From NCBI RefSeq assembly GCF_014196625.1, contig NZ_JACIDZ010000005.1, positions 62,001-126,000 of the forward strand: a stretch of DNA of 64,000 nucleotides, read 5' to 3'. The translations under genes and the position numbers were made by a program. Source of the DNA: Martelella radicis. Lineage in GTDB: Bacteria; Pseudomonadota; Alphaproteobacteria; Rhizobiales; Rhizobiaceae. This document shows positions 37,440 to 47,438 of this stretch, in pieces (the stretch's first letter is position 1; each line of letters starts with the position of its first letter). The notes below the pieces were generated by a model. It searched no databases. It had not been told where the DNA came from and worked only from the letters and a program-made list of their open reading frames with translations.

Positions 37440-38765
37440 ATGAAATACCGTATGAAAACAGCACTGCTCGGCGCGCTTTCCGTCGTGGCACTTACGGCGG
37501 CAAGCCCGGCGCTTGCCGAAACCACCATCGACTTCCAGCGCTTCTTCGGCGCCTGCGATGCCGAATGGGGCGACAACACCGATGTTTCCGCCGCCGTCGG
37601 CGAATGCGGCATCATCACCTCGCTGGTCAACAAGTTCGAGGCCGAAAATCCGGATATTACCGTCAATGTCACGACCGTCGAATGGCCCGGCTACGACCAG
37701 TTGACCGCCCAGTTCGCCGCCGGCGATCCGCCGGATGTGGTGACGATCCACCAGTCGGTGCTCGGCGACTATGCCTCGAAGAACCTGCTCCAGCCGCTGA
37801 ACGACCTGCTTGCCGAAGAAGGCATTTCTCCCGACAGCTTCACCAAGGCGAGCCTGACCGGCGTGACCCGCGACGGCGAAATCTACGGCCTGCCGATCGA
37901 CAACTGGAGCCAGCTCTGGCACATCAACCTCGCGCTGTTCGACGAGGCAGGTCTCGCCAATGACGACGGCACGCCGATCCTGCCGACCTCGGTCGACGAG
38001 CTTCTGGCCCAGGCCAAGCAGTTCAAGGAGGCAACCGGCAAACCCTATTTCACCATGCCGCTCGCCAACGAGACCGCGCTTTACACGCGTGATTTCTACA
38101 CCTATCTGCAGCAGCAGGATTCCGATTTCTTCGCCGATCCGATGGAGATCTCGGTCGAGACCCCGGAAGCCAAGGCCGTTCTGGAAATGTACAAGACGCT
38201 CTATGATGAGGGCTATGTCACCAAGGACCTCGACTATGGCGCGTCGCTGAACGCATTTCTCGCAGGCGATGCCGGCGTGCACGAAGGCGGCACCTGGGTG
38301 ATCGGCGACTACAACGCCGAGTCCGAAAAGGACGGCACGGCGCTCAATGCCGGCGGCTACACGGTCGTTCCCTATCCGCAGATCTTCTCCGGCACCCGCA
38401 GCCAGTATGCCGACGGCCACAGCCTCGCCGTCTCGCGCATGGACCGTTCGGATGAGCAGGAAGCCGCGATCGGCAAGTTCCTGAAGTTCATCTATGACAA
38501 TGACTATGACTGGGCCCGCACCGGTCACCTGCCGTCTGTCCAGGCAGTTCTGGATTCATCAGAATTCCAGGCGCTGCCCCATCGCGAAACCGTGCTTGAA
38601 GTGGCCGAGATCGGCACGCCGGTGCCCGGCGAAGTCCAGCGCCAGTTCGCCATCCAGGACATTATCGGCCAGGAAATGAACGCGGCGATGACCGGCCAGA
38701 AGAGCATCGATGATGCGCTTTCCGCCATGCAGGATCGCGTCAACGACCTCCTGAAATATCTCTGA
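37440..38765 (+). CDS. sugar ABC transporter substrate-binding protein
   Basis: A 441-residue periplasmic protein with a Sec signal (cleavage expected after SPALA), belonging to solute-binding family 1. The mature start is TTIDFQRFFGACDAEWGDNT, which has two Cys residues about 20 apart (FGACDAE and GECGII) that could form a disulfide; such Cys are uncommon in this family. GGAGGAG precedes ATG 37440. It ends the operon and is followed by a terminator hairpin. It is placed last in its operon, unlike the other CUT1 sets in this window. Confidence 0.93.
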   Translation: MKYRMKTALLGALSVVALTAASPALAETTIDFQRFFGACDAEWGDNTDVSAAVGECGIITSLVNKFEAENPDITVNVTTVEWPGYDQLTAQFAAGDPPDVVTIHQSVLGDYASKNLLQPLNDLLAEEGISPDSFTKASLTGVTRDGEIYGLPIDNWSQLWHINLALFDEAGLANDDGTPILPTSVDELLAQAKQFKEATGKPYFTMPLANETALYTRDFYTYLQQQDSDFFADPMEISVETPEAKAVLEMYKTLYDEGYVTKDLDYGASLNAFLAGDAGVHEGGTWVIGDYNAESEKDGTALNAGGYTVVPYPQIFSGTRSQYADGHSLAVSRMDRSDEQEAAIGKFLKFIYDNDYDWARTGHLPSVQAVLDSSEFQALPHRETVLEVAEIGTPVPGEVQRQFAIQDIIGQEMNAAMTGQKSIDDALSAMQDRVNDLLKYL

Positions 38766-38784
38766 GATCAGCGCTTGAGATCGC

Positions 38785-38818
38785 AAACGGCGCGGCCCGC
38801 AGGAGCCGCGCCGTTTTG
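38785..38818 (+). terminator. terminator hairpin after the second sugar ABC operon
   Basis: Perfect 12-bp arms AAACGGCGCGGC and GCCGCGCCGTTT with an 8-base loop, ending in TTTTG. It sits between two converging genes and may work in both directions. Confidence 0.8.
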
Positions 38819-38831
38819 CTGTCAGGAAAAC

Positions 38832-39536
38832 TCAGTTCTCGACCTGACGACGGGCTGCCTCTGCCTCGAGATCGAGATGTCCACGAAGGCCGTCCGGCAT
38901 CTCCAGATGACCGGACAATTTATCGAGATAGGCCTTTTCCTCCGGCGTGTCCGGATCGATCGCCAAAGCGGAGGCCAGATAGAGCTCGGCGCCCTGCTCA
39001 CGCGAACGGGCAAGCTTCGCCACCGCTGCCGAATCTGAGGGCTGGGAGAAATAGTCAAACAGAGCGGCCTTTTCTTCCGCACCGAAGCCCATTTTCTCGA
39101 TCTGCTCGCGGATACGGCCATGCTCGGCCTTGTCGATATGATCGTCGGAATTGGCCGCGGCAATCATTGCCCGCATCAGCGCCAGGCGAAAATCCTCGCC
39201 TCCGGCATCCCGATCATGTTCGACATCGAAGCCGCTTTCGGCTGGCGGTTTGGGCAGGTTGAGCGGCTTTTCCTCCTGACCGGAGGGTTTGTTCTGTTGC
39301 CAATCCCGATAGGCCTTGTAGGCAAGGCCGCCGACGGCAGCCATCCCGCCATATTTCAGCGCCTTGCCACCAAGCTTGCGTCCGGTCTTGGTGCCGAGCA
39401 GCAGGGCAATCGCACCGCCCGCGGCAGCGCCGCCTGCAAGGCCGCCGGGTAGCCCGGTTCCACCCGTTGACTGCGCTTTGTCGTCGGCCCCTGAACCGGA
39501 CCCCAGAAAGCCTTCCAGCAGCTTGTTGATATCCAT
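38832..39536 (-). CDS. DUF533/YebE-like protein with TerB-type domain
   Basis: A 234-residue protein. The N-terminal 100 residues contain a Gly/Ala-rich hydrophobic stretch (GLAGGAAAGGAIALLLGTK) that could sit in the membrane. A helical TerB-like C-terminal domain follows, with ALMRAMIAAANSDDHIDKAE as its first, acidic motif. This matches the DUF533 (YebE) family of inner-membrane-associated proteins of unknown function. GGTGGAGACGG precedes the ATG at 39536; the longer reading runs into the ABC ATPase gene. It lies between two transport operons and is not obviously linked to either. Confidence 0.82.
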   Translation of the reverse strand: MDINKLLEGFLGSGSGADDKAQSTGGTGLPGGLAGGAAAGGAIALLLGTKTGRKLGGKALKYGGMAAVGGLAYKAYRDWQQNKPSGQEEKPLNLPKPPAESGFDVEHDRDAGGEDFRLALMRAMIAAANSDDHIDKAEHGRIREQIEKMGFGAEEKAALFDYFSQPSDSAAVAKLARSREQGAELYLASALAIDPDTPEEKAYLDKLSGHLEMPDGLRGHLDLEAEAARRQVEN

Positions 39537-39696
39537 CCGTCTCCACCCTGTTGAACATATTGAAGAAATCCAACTGGTGCGGGGACGAAGCGTTTTCAAG
39601 AGACCTGAAACCTCCAGGCCCCTTTCCTCGAAACCGAAACGGCCGCGCGCTTTCACATTCGCGCGAGCGATGCCATCCGTCCGGCAGGGGCAGCGT

Positions 39697-40686
39697 CTAT
39701 GCCTTTTCGCTGTAGCAGAAGGCCTTGCCATCCATCGGGCTTGCGAACACGTCCTGTCCGTTTCTGAAGCTGCGTTCGCCGGATGTGCGGGCGACGAGGG
39801 GGCCGAGCTCGGGCACCTCGATATGCACGATCGTGTCGGCGCCGAGCCGCTCCACGTGGCGCACCGTGCCTTTCCACTCCCCTTCCGCATCATCGACCAG
39901 CACATGTTCGGGCCGGATGCCATAAGTGGCGCACCCCATCTTCTCCGCGATCTCGCCCTCATAGAGGTTCATCTTCGGCGAACCGATGAAACCTGCGACA
40001 AACGGCGTGGCCGGGTGATCGTAAAGATCCATCGGGGTCCCGACCTGTTCGATGCGTCCGCCGTTCAGCACCACGATGCGATCGGCCATGGTCATGGCTT
40101 CCACCTGGTCATGGGTCACATAGATCATCGTATTGCCGAGCTTCTCATGGAGGTCCGTCAGCTCGATGCGCATCTGCGCTCTCAGCGCCGCATCGAGGTT
40201 GGAGAGCGGCTCGTCGAACAGAAACACATGCGGATCGCGGATGATGGCGCGGCCGATGGCAACGCGCTGGCGCTGACCGCCGGAAAGCGCCTTCGGCTTG
40301 CGCTCCAGCAGCGCCTCGAGCTGCAGCACCTTCGCCACCTCCTCGACCCGCGCCTTGATCTCCGCCTTGGGCGTGCGCGCCAGCGACAGGCCGAAGCCGA
40401 TATTCTCGCCGACCGTCAGATGCGGATAGAGCGCATAGGACTGGAACACCATGGCGATGCCGCGCTTTGACGGCTCTTCATAGGTGACGTCCTTGCCGGC
40501 GATTTCGATCTTGCCGGAGGAGACCTCTTCCAGTCCGGCGATCATCCGGAGCAAGGTCGACTTGCCGCAGCCGGACGGCCCGACGAAGACACAGAACTCG
40601 CCGGCCTCGATTTCCAGGTTGATCCCCTGGATGACCTCGAGCGAGCCGAATGATTTGCGAACCTCTTTCAAGAGAACATCGGCCAT
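39697..40686 (-). CDS. sugar ABC transporter ATP-binding protein (UgpC/MalK type)
   Basis: A 329-residue ATPase: Walker [10 protein letters not shown], signature [14 protein letters not shown], Walker [14 protein letters not shown], His switch in [10 protein letters not shown]. Its C-terminal regulatory region is about 30-40 residues shorter than in the two other CUT1 ATPases in this window. AAGGATAG precedes the ATG. It is the last gene of the rhamnoside import operon, 3 bp after the permease. Confidence 0.93.
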   Translation of the reverse strand: MADVLLKEVRKSFGSLEVIQGINLEIEAGEFCVFVGPSGCGKSTLLRMIAGLEEVSSGKIEIAGKDVTYEEPSKRGIAMVFQSYALYPHLTVGENIGFGLSLARTPKAEIKARVEEVAKVLQLEALLERKPKALSGGQRQRVAIGRAIIRDPHVFLFDEPLSNLDAALRAQMRIELTDLHEKLGNTMIYVTHDQVEAMTMADRIVVLNGGRIEQVGTPMDLYDHPATPFVAGFIGSPKMNLYEGEIAEKMGCATYGIRPEHVLVDDAEGEWKGTVRHVERLGADTIVHIEVPELGPLVARTSGERSFRNGQDVFASPMDGKAFCYSEKA

Positions 40687-40689
40687 GAT

Positions 40690-41529
40690 CTATCCTTTCA
40701 CAGCGCCCGACGTCATGCCGGCAACGATCTGTCGGTTGAAGAAGATGAAGACGATGAGCGGCGGGATCGTCACCAGAAGGATGTTCATGAACAACAGGTT
40801 CATCTGGCTGACGAACTGGCTCTGGAAATTGTAGAGCGTGATCTGCACCGTCACATTCTCGCTGCCCGGCAGGTAATAGAGCGGGTGGGTAAAGTCGTTG
40901 AAGATGGTGATCGACTGGACGACGATGATCGTCACCGTCACCGGTTTCAGGAGCGGCAGCACCACCCGGAAGAAGATCTGCCACGGTTTTGCCCCGTCGA
41001 TCAGCGCCGCCTCGTCGAGATCGCGCGGAATGGTAGCGATGAAGGCGCGGTAGAGCAGCACGGTAAATGACAGGCCGTAGGAAAACTGGATCAGGATCAT
41101 GCCGTGCAGCGTCTTGAACAGGCCCAGCCCCTGCAGCACCCAGATGGTCGGCACCACGGCGGGCGGGATCATCAGACCGGCCAGCACGAAACCATAGATC
41201 ACACGGTTGAATTTCGAGGGCCGGCGCTGCAGCACATAGCCGACCATGGCGCCAAAGACGACCAGTAGCGCGATGGCGCCGACGGTGATGACCGTCGAAT
41301 TGAAATAGGCAAGCAGCAGCATATAGTCGCGCGCCTCGACCACGGCGACGAGGTTTTGCCAGAGATGCCATTCGGTGGGCAGGGTAAAGCTCGGGCTTGC
41401 CGATTCTCCCGGTGTCTTGGCCGCATTGATCAGCACGAAGATGAAAGGGATGACGAAAAGGACAAAGGCGGCCGCCAGCGCAATGACGCCGTGGATGAAC
41501 GCGCGTTGTCGTCTTGTTTTGAGGCTCAC
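40690..41529 (-). CDS. sugar ABC transporter permease (MalG type)
   Basis: A 279-residue membrane protein with about six helices and the EAA loop IPRDLDEAALIDGAKPWQIF. The start is taken as GTG at 41529, overlapping the preceding stop as GTGA, with AAGGGAG at good spacing. An ATG at 41556 would add nine residues but has a poor ribosome site and overlaps the previous gene by 31 bp. Confidence 0.9.
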   Translation of the reverse strand: MSLKTRRQRAFIHGVIALAAAFVLFVIPFIFVLINAAKTPGESASPSFTLPTEWHLWQNLVAVVEARDYMLLLAYFNSTVITVGAIALLVVFGAMVGYVLQRRPSKFNRVIYGFVLAGLMIPPAVVPTIWVLQGLGLFKTLHGMILIQFSYGLSFTVLLYRAFIATIPRDLDEAALIDGAKPWQIFFRVVLPLLKPVTVTIIVVQSITIFNDFTHPLYYLPGSENVTVQITLYNFQSQFVSQMNLLFMNILLVTIPPLIVFIFFNRQIVAGMTSGAVKG

Positions 41530-42386
41530 AGGTCCAGCTCCCTTCGGTTGAACCACCAGGCAAGCGGGGCAATGATGCAGGCAATCAGCAGGAACAGGAT
41601 GACATTGCCCGCCGTGGAAAGGCCGTAGAACCCGGCCTGATACTGCTTGTAGACGACCGAGGCGAGCACGTCGGAGGAAAAGCCCGGACCGCCGCGCGTC
41701 ATCGCCCAGATCAGGTCGAACAGGCGAAGGCCGCCGATCAGCGACAGGATGATCACCGTCGTCGTTGCCGGGCGCACCAGCGGCACGGTCACGCGCCAGA
41801 AGAGCTGGAAGCGCGTGGCGCCATCAATGCGGGCGGCTTCGTAATATTCCTGGCCGATGGCGGCAAGCCCCGCGATATAGATCAGCGTCGCCAGCCCCAC
41901 GCCGCGCCAGATATCAACGAGCGCCACGGAGTAAAGCGCAAGCTTCGGATTGGTGAGCCAGCCCGGCCCGTCGATACCGAAGAAGGCGAGCGCAACATTG
42001 ATGGCGCCATCGGTCGGATGCATCATCTCGGTAAAGAGGATGCCGACGCCGATCGTGGAAACCAGAACCGGGAAAAACACGATCGAGCGCAACAGGCCCT
42101 GCCCGAACAGGCCCGACGTCAGCAACACGGCGAGCAGCAATCCCAGCACCGTCTTGGCCGCAGACGTCAGGACGGCGAAAATGATCGTGTTCGTCGTGCC
42201 CTTGATCAGGAAGGGTTCGCGAAAGAAGTCGACGAAATTTTCAAAGCCGATGAACTGGAAGCCGAACAGGTCCCAATTGGTCAGGCTGAACCAGAACGAG
42301 GCGGCCGTCGGCACCAGAAACAGCGCCGTGAAGACGACGGCTGCCGGTGCTATGAACCAGTAGGGATAGGGTGATTTCATCTGCAT
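41526..42386 (-). CDS. sugar ABC transporter permease (MalF type)
   Basis: A 286-residue membrane protein with about six helices and the EAA loop IGQEYYEAARIDGATRFQLF. The start at ATG 42386 (MQMKSPYPYW) has GGAGCCCG upstream and begins just ahead of the first helix. The longer open frame back to 42461 would run through the intergenic hairpin. Confidence 0.9.
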   Translation of the reverse strand: MQMKSPYPYWFIAPAAVVFTALFLVPTAASFWFSLTNWDLFGFQFIGFENFVDFFREPFLIKGTTNTIIFAVLTSAAKTVLGLLLAVLLTSGLFGQGLLRSIVFFPVLVSTIGVGILFTEMMHPTDGAINVALAFFGIDGPGWLTNPKLALYSVALVDIWRGVGLATLIYIAGLAAIGQEYYEAARIDGATRFQLFWRVTVPLVRPATTTVIILSLIGGLRLFDLIWAMTRGGPGFSSDVLASVVYKQYQAGFYGLSTAGNVILFLLIACIIAPLAWWFNRRELDL

Positions 42387-42422
42387 TTTGACGGGCTCCG
42401 ATGCAGGAAAACGATGTCGGCG

Positions 42423-42450
42423 GACCGGATCGCCCGCAAGCGATCCGGTC
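42423..42450 (-). terminator. intra-operon hairpin between binding-protein and permease genes
   Basis: A perfect 11-bp stem (42423-42433 with 42440-42450) and 6-base loop, 46 bp after the binding-protein stop and without a T-run. It likely stabilises the upstream message or partly stops transcription. Confidence 0.65.
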
Positions 42451-42496
42451 TCGACCATCATGCTTCAGAGAAAACCGGATGTCTCCGGTCGCCTTC

Positions 42497-43776
42497 TTAC
42501 CAGTTCGGCAGACGAAGCTGCTTGGCCTGCTTTTCGACGTCGCGATCGTAAAGCTCGGCGCCGCTCTGCGCATCGCGGATGCCGGAGCCGACCTCGACCG
42601 TGATCTGCTCAAGACCGGGCCCCTTGACCGGGGACAGGAATTCGAGCGCCGGCGCGGTCCTGCCGTCCTCTTCAAAATAGGGTAGCATTTCAGCAACGCC
42701 AGGCATCACGTCATCTGGCAGTTCGCAGCCCTTGACGACGAAGGGACCATTGGCGCCGACCGTGTTGACGATCACGTCGCAGGCTTCCGGCGAGGCGACG
42801 AAGTTGAGGAACTCCTTGGCAAGCTCCTGCTTGTCGCTGCTTTGCGGGATGTAATAGGAATCCGGGATCCAGACGGTCAGGCCGTTCTTGTCCGGGTCAT
42901 CGCCGGTTGCGCGAAAATGCCGATGTCATCGAGCAATTCGGGATGGTTCTGCTTGATCGCGCCATAGCCGACCGTCAGCATCGGGTAGTGCACGCCCTCG
43001 CCGGTTGCCAGCATCTCCAGCCCGTCATTATAGCTCGCCGCGCCGAAATCCTCGTTGTAATAGCCGGATTCATAGCCCTGCTGCAGACGCAGGAAGCTCT
43101 TGGTCGCGGCTTCCGTGGTCGCGAATTTCGCTTCGTTGTTGGTGAACTTCTCGGCAAAGTCCGGATTTTCCGCCTGGACATTGTAATAGTCCGCCAGAAC
43201 CGGGATCTGCGACGTCCAGGTATCACGGTAGGTCTGGATGATCGGCGTCTTGTCCGTCTCCTCGGCAATGCGCGCATTGTTGGCCATATACTCGTCCCAG
43301 GTCTTGGGGATTTCGAGGCCAAGCGTTTCATAGGTCGGGCGGTGGTAGAGAATGCCGCCGCCGACCGCCATGTTCCACGGCACGCCGTAGATATTGCCTT
43401 CGCTGTCGCTGACGGTTGCCGTATAGCTTTCGAGCAGGTTTTCCATATTCGGCAGGTCATTGAGCGGCACCATGGTGCGGCTCGGCCGCAGCGCCTGCAT
43501 CAAAGAGCCGGAATTGTGCTCGAAAATGTCGGCCATCTCGCCGGTGGCAAGCCGGGTCTTGACGATGTTGTCGCCTTCGCTGCCGCCCGGACGCGTTTCG
43601 ATTTCGAAGGTCACGTCGGGGTTCTTTTCCGTATAGGCAGCGGTCAACGCCTCGGCGATCGCCACCGTATCCGGATTGCTGCCGACCAGAACGGAAAGTT
43701 CCTCGGCCGACACCTGACCCGCTGCTGCCGTTGCAAGAGCAGCAAGCGCGGTTGTTCTGAGCATGTGAAGTTTCAT
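42497..43776 (-). pseudogene. sugar ABC transporter substrate-binding protein, frameshifted
   Basis: A solute-binding protein of family 1 with a Sec signal (ending QVSA-EELSV), interrupted by a one-base frameshift near 42901-42906. The first frame (43776 to 42877, 299 residues) ends in an out-of-family tail MTRTRTA right after DDIGIFAQP. One added G there restores P-G-D-D-P-D-K-N-G and an open frame to the stop at 42497, giving about 426 residues, the normal length. The downstream frame keeps family sequence such as FLNFVASPEAC and a proper end. GGGAGGAG precedes the ATG. Either a recent mutation or a sequencing error. Confidence 0.85.
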
Positions 43777-43803
43777 TCTCTCCTCCCTGGAATGAATTTC
43801 CGT

Positions 43804-46136
43804 TTACCCGAGGTCGAACTCGAGCTCATGCGTGCCGGAGCCGAGCATGAGCCCGTCCTCCGCCATTTCGGCAGGCTTTCCGTCCACCTTGAGCGAAGCG
43901 TAAAGCCCTGCCGGAATTAGTCCCTCGCAGCCTTCCGGCAATGTTACCCGGTAGGACACGCGGTCATTGTTGATCTGCCAGCCGGCCTCGATCCTGCCAT
44001 GGCGGCAGTCATGCCACATTTCGGCATGACCGAGCGCCGGCAGCACTTTCGGCGCGACCTCGACCAGATCGAAGCCCGGTTTTTCCGCCGTCGGCGAAAT
44101 GCCGCCGACCGCCTCGAAAAGCCATTGGCAGACGGCGCCATAGGCATAGTGGTTGTAGCTGTTCATCGACGGCTCGTAGATGACGCCATCCTCGCCGATC
44201 GCATCCCAGCGCTCCCAGATCGTGGTCGCGCCGCGTTCCACCTGGTAGAGCCAGCCCGGCACCTTGCGGTTGAGAAACATCTTCTCGGCAAGATCACTCA
44301 TGCCGATCTTGGAGAGCGCCGGCAGCAGCGCCGGCGTGCCGATAAAACCGGTTCCGATCAGATAGTTGTCGCTCTCGATCACCCGGCGGAAATAGGTCTT
44401 CGCCGCCTCAAAATGTTCCTCGGGCACGAGGTCATAGAGGAAGGCGAGCGCGTAGGAGGTCTGGTCATTGTGCGCCAGACGTCCGGAAGCGCTGAAATAT
44501 TCACGCACAAATGCCTCGCGGATTTCCTCCGCCCGCGCCGCAAGACGCTTCTGCTCCGCCTCCTCGCCGATGAGGCCGGCAATGCGCGCGGTCAGTTCGG
44601 TGGAGATGAAATGATAGATCGTCGCAGCGCAATCCTCGCCGATCGTCGGCCGCGGCTTGCGGTTGTCGCCGACGGGCTGCAGCCAGTCGCCAAAGGTGAA
44701 GCCGTTTTCCGGCCAGACCGGATTGGGATGGACGATCGGGCCGTTGGAAATGCCCCAGAGATAATCCACCCATCTGACCATGGCCGGGAAGCTCTCGGTC
44801 AAGACATCCCGGTCACCATAATGGAGATAGAGGCACCAGGGGATGATGACGACGACATCGCCCCAGCCGGTGGAGCCGGCCCATTCACCATCGCCCGGCT
44901 GCGCCGTCAGCCGCGTCGGATCAGGCGAGAAATGCGAGACCGCGCCATCCTCGCGCTGATCATGGATGACATCGCGCAGATATTTGCGCAGGAACAGATC
45001 GACATCGCCCATCCAGCAGGCTGTGCCGGCAAAAACCTGGGCGTCACCGGTCCAGCCCATGCGCTCGTCGCGCTGCGGGCAGTCGGTCGGCACCTCGATG
45101 AAATTGGCGCGCAGCGACCAGAGCGTATTTTGAACCAGCCGGTCGACCGCCGGAACGCCCGAGGTGAAGCCGCCGGCAACCTCGGTGATCGAGGAGATCG
45201 GTACGGCCTCGACCGAAACAAGCTCGGCATCGCCGGAAATCGTCAACCGTGCATAACGGAAACCCATGAAGGTGAAGAGCGGCGCATAGATTTCCTCGCC
45301 ATCCCCCTTGAGGGTGTAGCTGAGTGCGCCGCGGGCGCTGCGATAATTGCGGTTGTCGAATTCGCGGTCGGGGCCAAGCACCTCCGAATTTTCGACCAGC
45401 ACGGAGGCACCAGCCGCGCCGCGCACCGTCAGGCGAACGAAACCACCGATATTCTGGCCGAAGTCACAGACGGCGCGACCCTCTTCATCCTGCCAGGTTT
45501 CGACCGGCTTGATATGCTCGAATTCTCTGACAGGCTCGGCCTCATGTGCCACCAGCTTGCCGGTGTCGAAATCGAGCGCCTCGACGCCACCGGTTTCCTC
45601 GAGTGCCTCGAGCCGGGCGTCATAGTCCTCGCCATAATAGATGCCGGAGCGAGTCACAGCCGAAAGGCCGCTCTTCCAGGACCTGTCCGTCGCCGCGATC
45701 ACCTTGTCGCCATCAACGATCTCCGCGATCGCCGCGATGCGGGTACCCCAGATATTCGGGGTCGACTTGTCGCGCGACATCATCGGCGAACGGTACCAGC
45801 CATCCCCAGCCAGATCTCGATCCGGTTCTCGCCCTCATGGACGAGATCGGAGAGGTCGTAGCACTGATAGGCAACACGGTCGTCGTAGCAGGTCCAGCCG
45901 GGCGTCAGGAGATCATCTCCCACACGCTGCCCGTTGACGAAGGCGCGGTAGAGACCAAGCGCAGAGATGAAGAGTTTCGGCCCGGCTCCGGCTTCGACAG
46001 CAAAGGAAGACGCCACGAAGCTGGCGCGCTTGCCTTCGCCCTCATCCACGCTCGGGGCAATCATCTCAGCCTGCCAGGAGCGGTGCGTGAGCCCTCTTCT
46101 GCTCTCGGCCTTGGGGGACCGGGATGCGATATTCAT
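43804..46136 (-). pseudogene. alpha-L-rhamnosidase (GH78-type), frameshifted
   Basis: A bacterial alpha-L-rhamnosidase broken by a one-base frameshift in a G-run (C-run 45804-45807 on +). The N-terminal frame (118 residues from ATG 46136) ends at a TGA soon after NRIEIWLG. Adding one G continues as D-G-W-Y-R-S-P into the long frame, which encodes 659 residues from its first ATG and ends at 43804. Restored length is about 777. Family parts in the long frame include DCPQRDERMGWTGDAQVFAG with its catalytic-region acids, the helical barrel (YLRDVIHDQREDGAVSHFSP), and SMNSYNHYAYGAV. No signal peptide is seen, so it would act on imported rhamnosides. GGGAGGAG precedes the ATG. Confidence 0.88.
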
Positions 46137-46163
46137 AGTACTCCTCCCTCAAAACGGATTTTG

Positions 46164-46190
46164 TGTACCGTTCTACGTATACTGTTCTAC
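46164..46190. promoter_or_regulatory. candidate LacI-family operator (direct repeats)
   Basis: Two 11-bp direct repeats, TACCGTTCTAC (46166-46176) and TACTGTTCTAC (46180-46190), with a 14-bp period and one mismatch. They lie between the divergent rhamnosidase and LacI-type genes. The TACGTA core between them is palindromic. Confidence 0.5.
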
Positions 46191-46257
46191 AAAATTTTCT
46201 GCTATGCAAGACCCAAGGAATCATTTTTCGGTTATCCTTGCTTCCGGAAGGGCATTC

Positions 46258-47277
46258 ATGGACAAGCCAGTGCGTACAAATCGCGTGACAATTCGAACTG
46301 TGGCGGCCGATGCAGGCGTATCGGTAGCCGCCGTCTCGAAGGTGTTGCGCAATGCCTATGGCGTCAGCGATGCCCTGCGCGAAAACGTGATGGCCTCGAT
46401 AGAGCGCCTCGGCTACCGCCCGAGCACGGCCGCGCGCGGCATGCGGGGACGAACCTTCACCATCGGCGTTCTGCTGATCAACATGGAGAACCCTTTCCTG
46501 CCCTCGCTGGTCGCCGGCTTCAAGCGGGTCATGGGCAAGGCCGGATACAACACGCTGGTCGGCGTCGGTGAGGCGCGCACCCATGTCGAAACCTCGCTGA
46601 TCGAATCAATGATCGACATGCGTATCGACGGTCTGCTGATGATCGCGCCCAGAATCAGCCAGGATGTGCTCGACACCGTTGCGCGCCAGGTGCCGGTGAC
46701 GGTGATCGGCCATCATGAAAGCGCCGAGACGGCCTTCGATACCGTCAACTCCGATGATTTCGCCGGCGGCCGGAAGGCCACGGAAGCAATGCTTGCCAGG
46801 GGCTACCGCGACATCGCCATGCTCTGTCTTTCCGCGCGGATCGAAAAGGAAGGCCAGGTCTGGTACGAGCGCGAAAAGGGCTATCGCAGCGCAATGGCGG
46901 ATGCCGGCCTCTCCGACAGAGCGCGGGTCGTTCGCGTCTCCGAACAGCCGGACAATATCTATCCGGACCTGAGGGCAATGCTCGAACGGAGGGAAGAGAT
47001 GCCGGAAGCCTTCTTCTGCTGGAGCGACATTCACGGCGTGCCGCTGATCAACCTCGCCCGCAAGAGCGGGCTCAAGGTTCCCGGCGACCTCGGTCTTGTC
47101 AGCTACGATAACACGGCCTCATCGGCCCTGCCGCTTGTCGAGCTTTCGAGCATGGACCAGAAACCACAGGAACTCGGCAGGATCGCCGCCGACCAGCTTC
47201 TCACCCGCATCAAGGGACGCACCGGCACGCGGCACGATCTGGTTACGCCGGAACTCATTATCCGGTCGAGTTTCTAG
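46258..47277 (+). CDS. LacI-family transcriptional regulator
   Basis: A 339-residue repressor. The helix-turn-helix (TIRTVAADAGVSVAAVSKVL, about residues 11-30) and hinge (RPSTAARGMRG) are followed by a periplasmic-binding-protein-like effector domain starting FTIGVLLINMENPF. GGAAGGG precedes ATG 46258; the longer open frame crosses the rhamnosidase gene. It is divergent from the frameshifted rhamnosidase and importer operon and probably controls it in response to a rhamnoside or a breakdown product. The gene itself is intact. Confidence 0.92.
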   Translation: MDKPVRTNRVTIRTVAADAGVSVAAVSKVLRNAYGVSDALRENVMASIERLGYRPSTAARGMRGRTFTIGVLLINMENPFLPSLVAGFKRVMGKAGYNTLVGVGEARTHVETSLIESMIDMRIDGLLMIAPRISQDVLDTVARQVPVTVIGHHESAETAFDTVNSDDFAGGRKATEAMLARGYRDIAMLCLSARIEKEGQVWYEREKGYRSAMADAGLSDRARVVRVSEQPDNIYPDLRAMLERREEMPEAFFCWSDIHGVPLINLARKSGLKVPGDLGLVSYDNTASSALPLVELSSMDQKPQELGRIAADQLLTRIKGRTGTRHDLVTPELIIRSSF

Positions 47278-47438
47278 CGCACCGTGCTTTGTGCGGCCGA
47301 ATGGACGCAGGACGCTCCAGGCCATAAGCAGCCGCTTATGCGCCCGCTCTTCAGCACTTGCGCCATGGACGATGATCCGTGCGATGCATCAGATCGCTCC
47401 TGCCGCCATCGAAGCGGTCCAACCGAACAGGAGAAGAC

